Assembly: GCA_021779415.1 (NCBI GenBank)
Contig: JAJYAS010000216.1
Coordinates: 1 to 6,344, forward strand
DNA length: 6,344 bases
From: Bacillota bacterium
GTDB taxonomy: Bacteria > Bacillota_B > Desulfitobacteriia > Desulfitobacteriales > Desulfitobacteriaceae
Reading direction: 5' to 3'
The translations under genes were made by a program, and so were the position numbers. Below, one piece after another: positions 5,881-6,344 of the stretch. Position 1 is the first letter of the stretch. The number at the start of each line of letters is the position of its first letter. The notes beneath the pieces were generated by a model. The model did not search any database. It was not told the DNA's origin and worked only from the letters and a program-made list of their open reading frames with translations.

Positions 5881-5898
5881 ACGGTCTAAGAAGACTGT
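5881..5898 (+). other. Small hairpin downstream of the hydrogenase gene
   Basis: ACGGTCT (5881-5887) pairs with AGACTGT (5892-5898), one G-U wobble, around a 4-base loop, and TTAAATG follows. It may back up termination before the rRNA promoters. Apart from this hairpin and the A/T-rich tract before P1, I see no feature in 5899-5966. Confidence 0.35.
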
Positions 5899-5986
5899 TT
5901 AAATGACGGATCCTATTCGGATATAAGATTTAATTTTTTGTTTTCCCGCGGTGAAGGCCTAGAACAATGAGAAAAGAAAATAATAG

Positions 5987-6015
5987 TTGACAGTACACGG
6001 GCATAATGGTATTAT
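5987..6015 (+). promoter_or_regulatory. rRNA operon promoter P1
   Basis: An exact TTGACA (5987-5992), a 17-base spacer and TATTAT (6010-6015, 5 of 6) lie about 310 bases upstream of the 16S start. The A/T-rich stretch at 5971-5986 (GAAAAGAAAATAATAG) resembles an UP element. It is the upstream member of a tandem pair, as is usual for rrn operons. Confidence 0.85.
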
Positions 6016-6038
6016 AACTGAGCGCCACAAAGACGCAC

Positions 6039-6085
6039 ATTGATTGAACGAGTAAGGGGTAAAAGCTACGAGCTAGTCAATCAAT
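6039..6085 (+). repeat. Perfect 9-bp inverted repeat between the two rRNA promoters
   Basis: ATTGATTGA (6039-6047) and TCAATCAAT (6077-6085) are exact reverse complements around 29 bases. The structure would form in the P1 transcript and ends 17 bases before the P2 -35. No T-run follows, so it is not an obvious terminator. Confidence 0.55.
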
Positions 6086-6102
6086 ACAAAGCAAATTAGT
6101 GA

Positions 6103-6131
6103 TTGACAACGAGAGTTGAAGATGCTAAGAT
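6103..6131 (+). promoter_or_regulatory. rRNA operon promoter P2
   Basis: An exact TTGACA (6103-6108), a 17-base spacer and TAAGAT (6126-6131). The -10 matches 4 of 6, but the strong -35 and ideal spacing resemble Firmicute rrn P2 promoters. Transcription would begin near 6138. Confidence 0.8.
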
Positions 6132-6137
6132 GTAGAT

Positions 6138-6325
6138 CCGGCCCAAACGGGCTAAGATAATCCATGGTCTTTGGTCACCTTCCGCCATCCATGGCTCCGG
6201 TGACACTCAGATCGTCCTGGTCTTTGAAAACTAAACAACAAGGACAGCCAATGAGAGAAACTCGCAAGAGTTTCGCAAGAAACAAAGAGCAAGTCATCAT
6301 CTTCTACGAAGAAGTTGAAATAACT
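6138..6325 (+). other. Pre-16S rRNA leader
   Basis: This transcribed leader is removed during 16S maturation. It has a GCCC-AAAC-GGGC hairpin (6141-6152) and GTCACC/GGTGAC pairing (6174-6179 with 6199-6204). Two overlapping GCAA-tetraloop hairpins follow (6257-6274, 7 bp; 6270-6283, 5 bp), then CTTCT/AGAAG around ACGA (6301-6314). The bases just before 16S would normally pair with sequence downstream of 16S to form the RNase III processing stalk; that partner is outside the window. Confidence 0.7.
6218..6230 (+). promoter_or_regulatory. boxA-like antitermination site
   Basis: TGGTCTTTGAAAA matches the E. coli rrn boxA TGCTCTTTAACAA at 10 of 13 positions and lies in the expected leader position, about 100 bases before 16S. 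NusB/NusE binding is inferred from the family. The first nine bases recur at 6165-6173, as a partial second copy. Confidence 0.65.
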
Positions 6326-6344
6326 TTTTTGGAGAGTTTGATCC
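6326..6344 (+). rRNA. 16S ribosomal RNA, first 19 bases only
   Basis: The window ends with TTTTTGGAGAGTTTGATCC, the highly conserved 5' end of bacterial 16S rRNA (universal 27F primer region AGAGTTTGATC). The mature start is placed at 6326 by alignment with the E. coli end, five bases before the GAAGAG-equivalent. The exact 5' base could differ by a few positions. Confidence 0.93.

Overview
The window looks like chromosomal DNA from an anaerobic, spore-forming-type Firmicute of class Clostridia. The Desulfosporosinus/Desulfitobacterium group is the best guess. This rests on strong AGGAGG ribosome-binding sites with TTG and ATG starts, an RNase J gene near dapA, a group B-like [FeFe] hydrogenase, a DUF1540-type small cysteine protein and the 16S leader. 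The genus is inferred from family knowledge, not proven.

Layout from left to right. (1) Positions 1-957 are nearly all of dapA (4-hydroxy-tetrahydrodipicolinate synthase), with an unusual C-terminal tail of about 30 residues. (2) Positions 960-1380 have no convincing gene. They hold a perfect 14-bp hairpin, then a G+C-rich block of about 340 bp bounded by 20-bp inverted repeats that match at 19 of 20 positions. It could be a MITE-like element, an IS remnant or a structured RNA. Its right end doubles as a terminator for the minus-strand gene beside it. (3) Positions 1383-2277 are a minus-strand island of two separate transcription units: a 174-aa cysteine-containing protein (probably DUF6125) and a 45-aa DUF1540-like protein at 2080-2217. 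Each is followed by its own intrinsic terminator. (4) Positions 2337-4267 are the rnjA unit: a near-consensus promoter, a leader of about 190 nt with an attenuator-like hairpin, RNase J from a TTG start, and a clear terminator. (5) Positions 4268-5898 hold a monomeric [FeFe] hydrogenase with an iron-sulfur-rich N-terminus, followed by competing hairpins. (6) Positions 5967-6344 are the start of a ribosomal RNA operon: two tandem sigma-A-type promoters, a structured leader with a boxA-like site, and the first bases of 16S rRNA.

In related Clostridia, dapA is often followed closely by the RNase J gene. Here about 1.6 kb, made of the repeat block and the two minus-strand genes, separates them, and rnjA has its own promoter. 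The simplest reading is that an ancestral dapA-rnjA linkage was broken by insertion. The hydrogenase and the rRNA operon appear to be independent units. The repeat block at 1031-1370 is the least explained part of the window.
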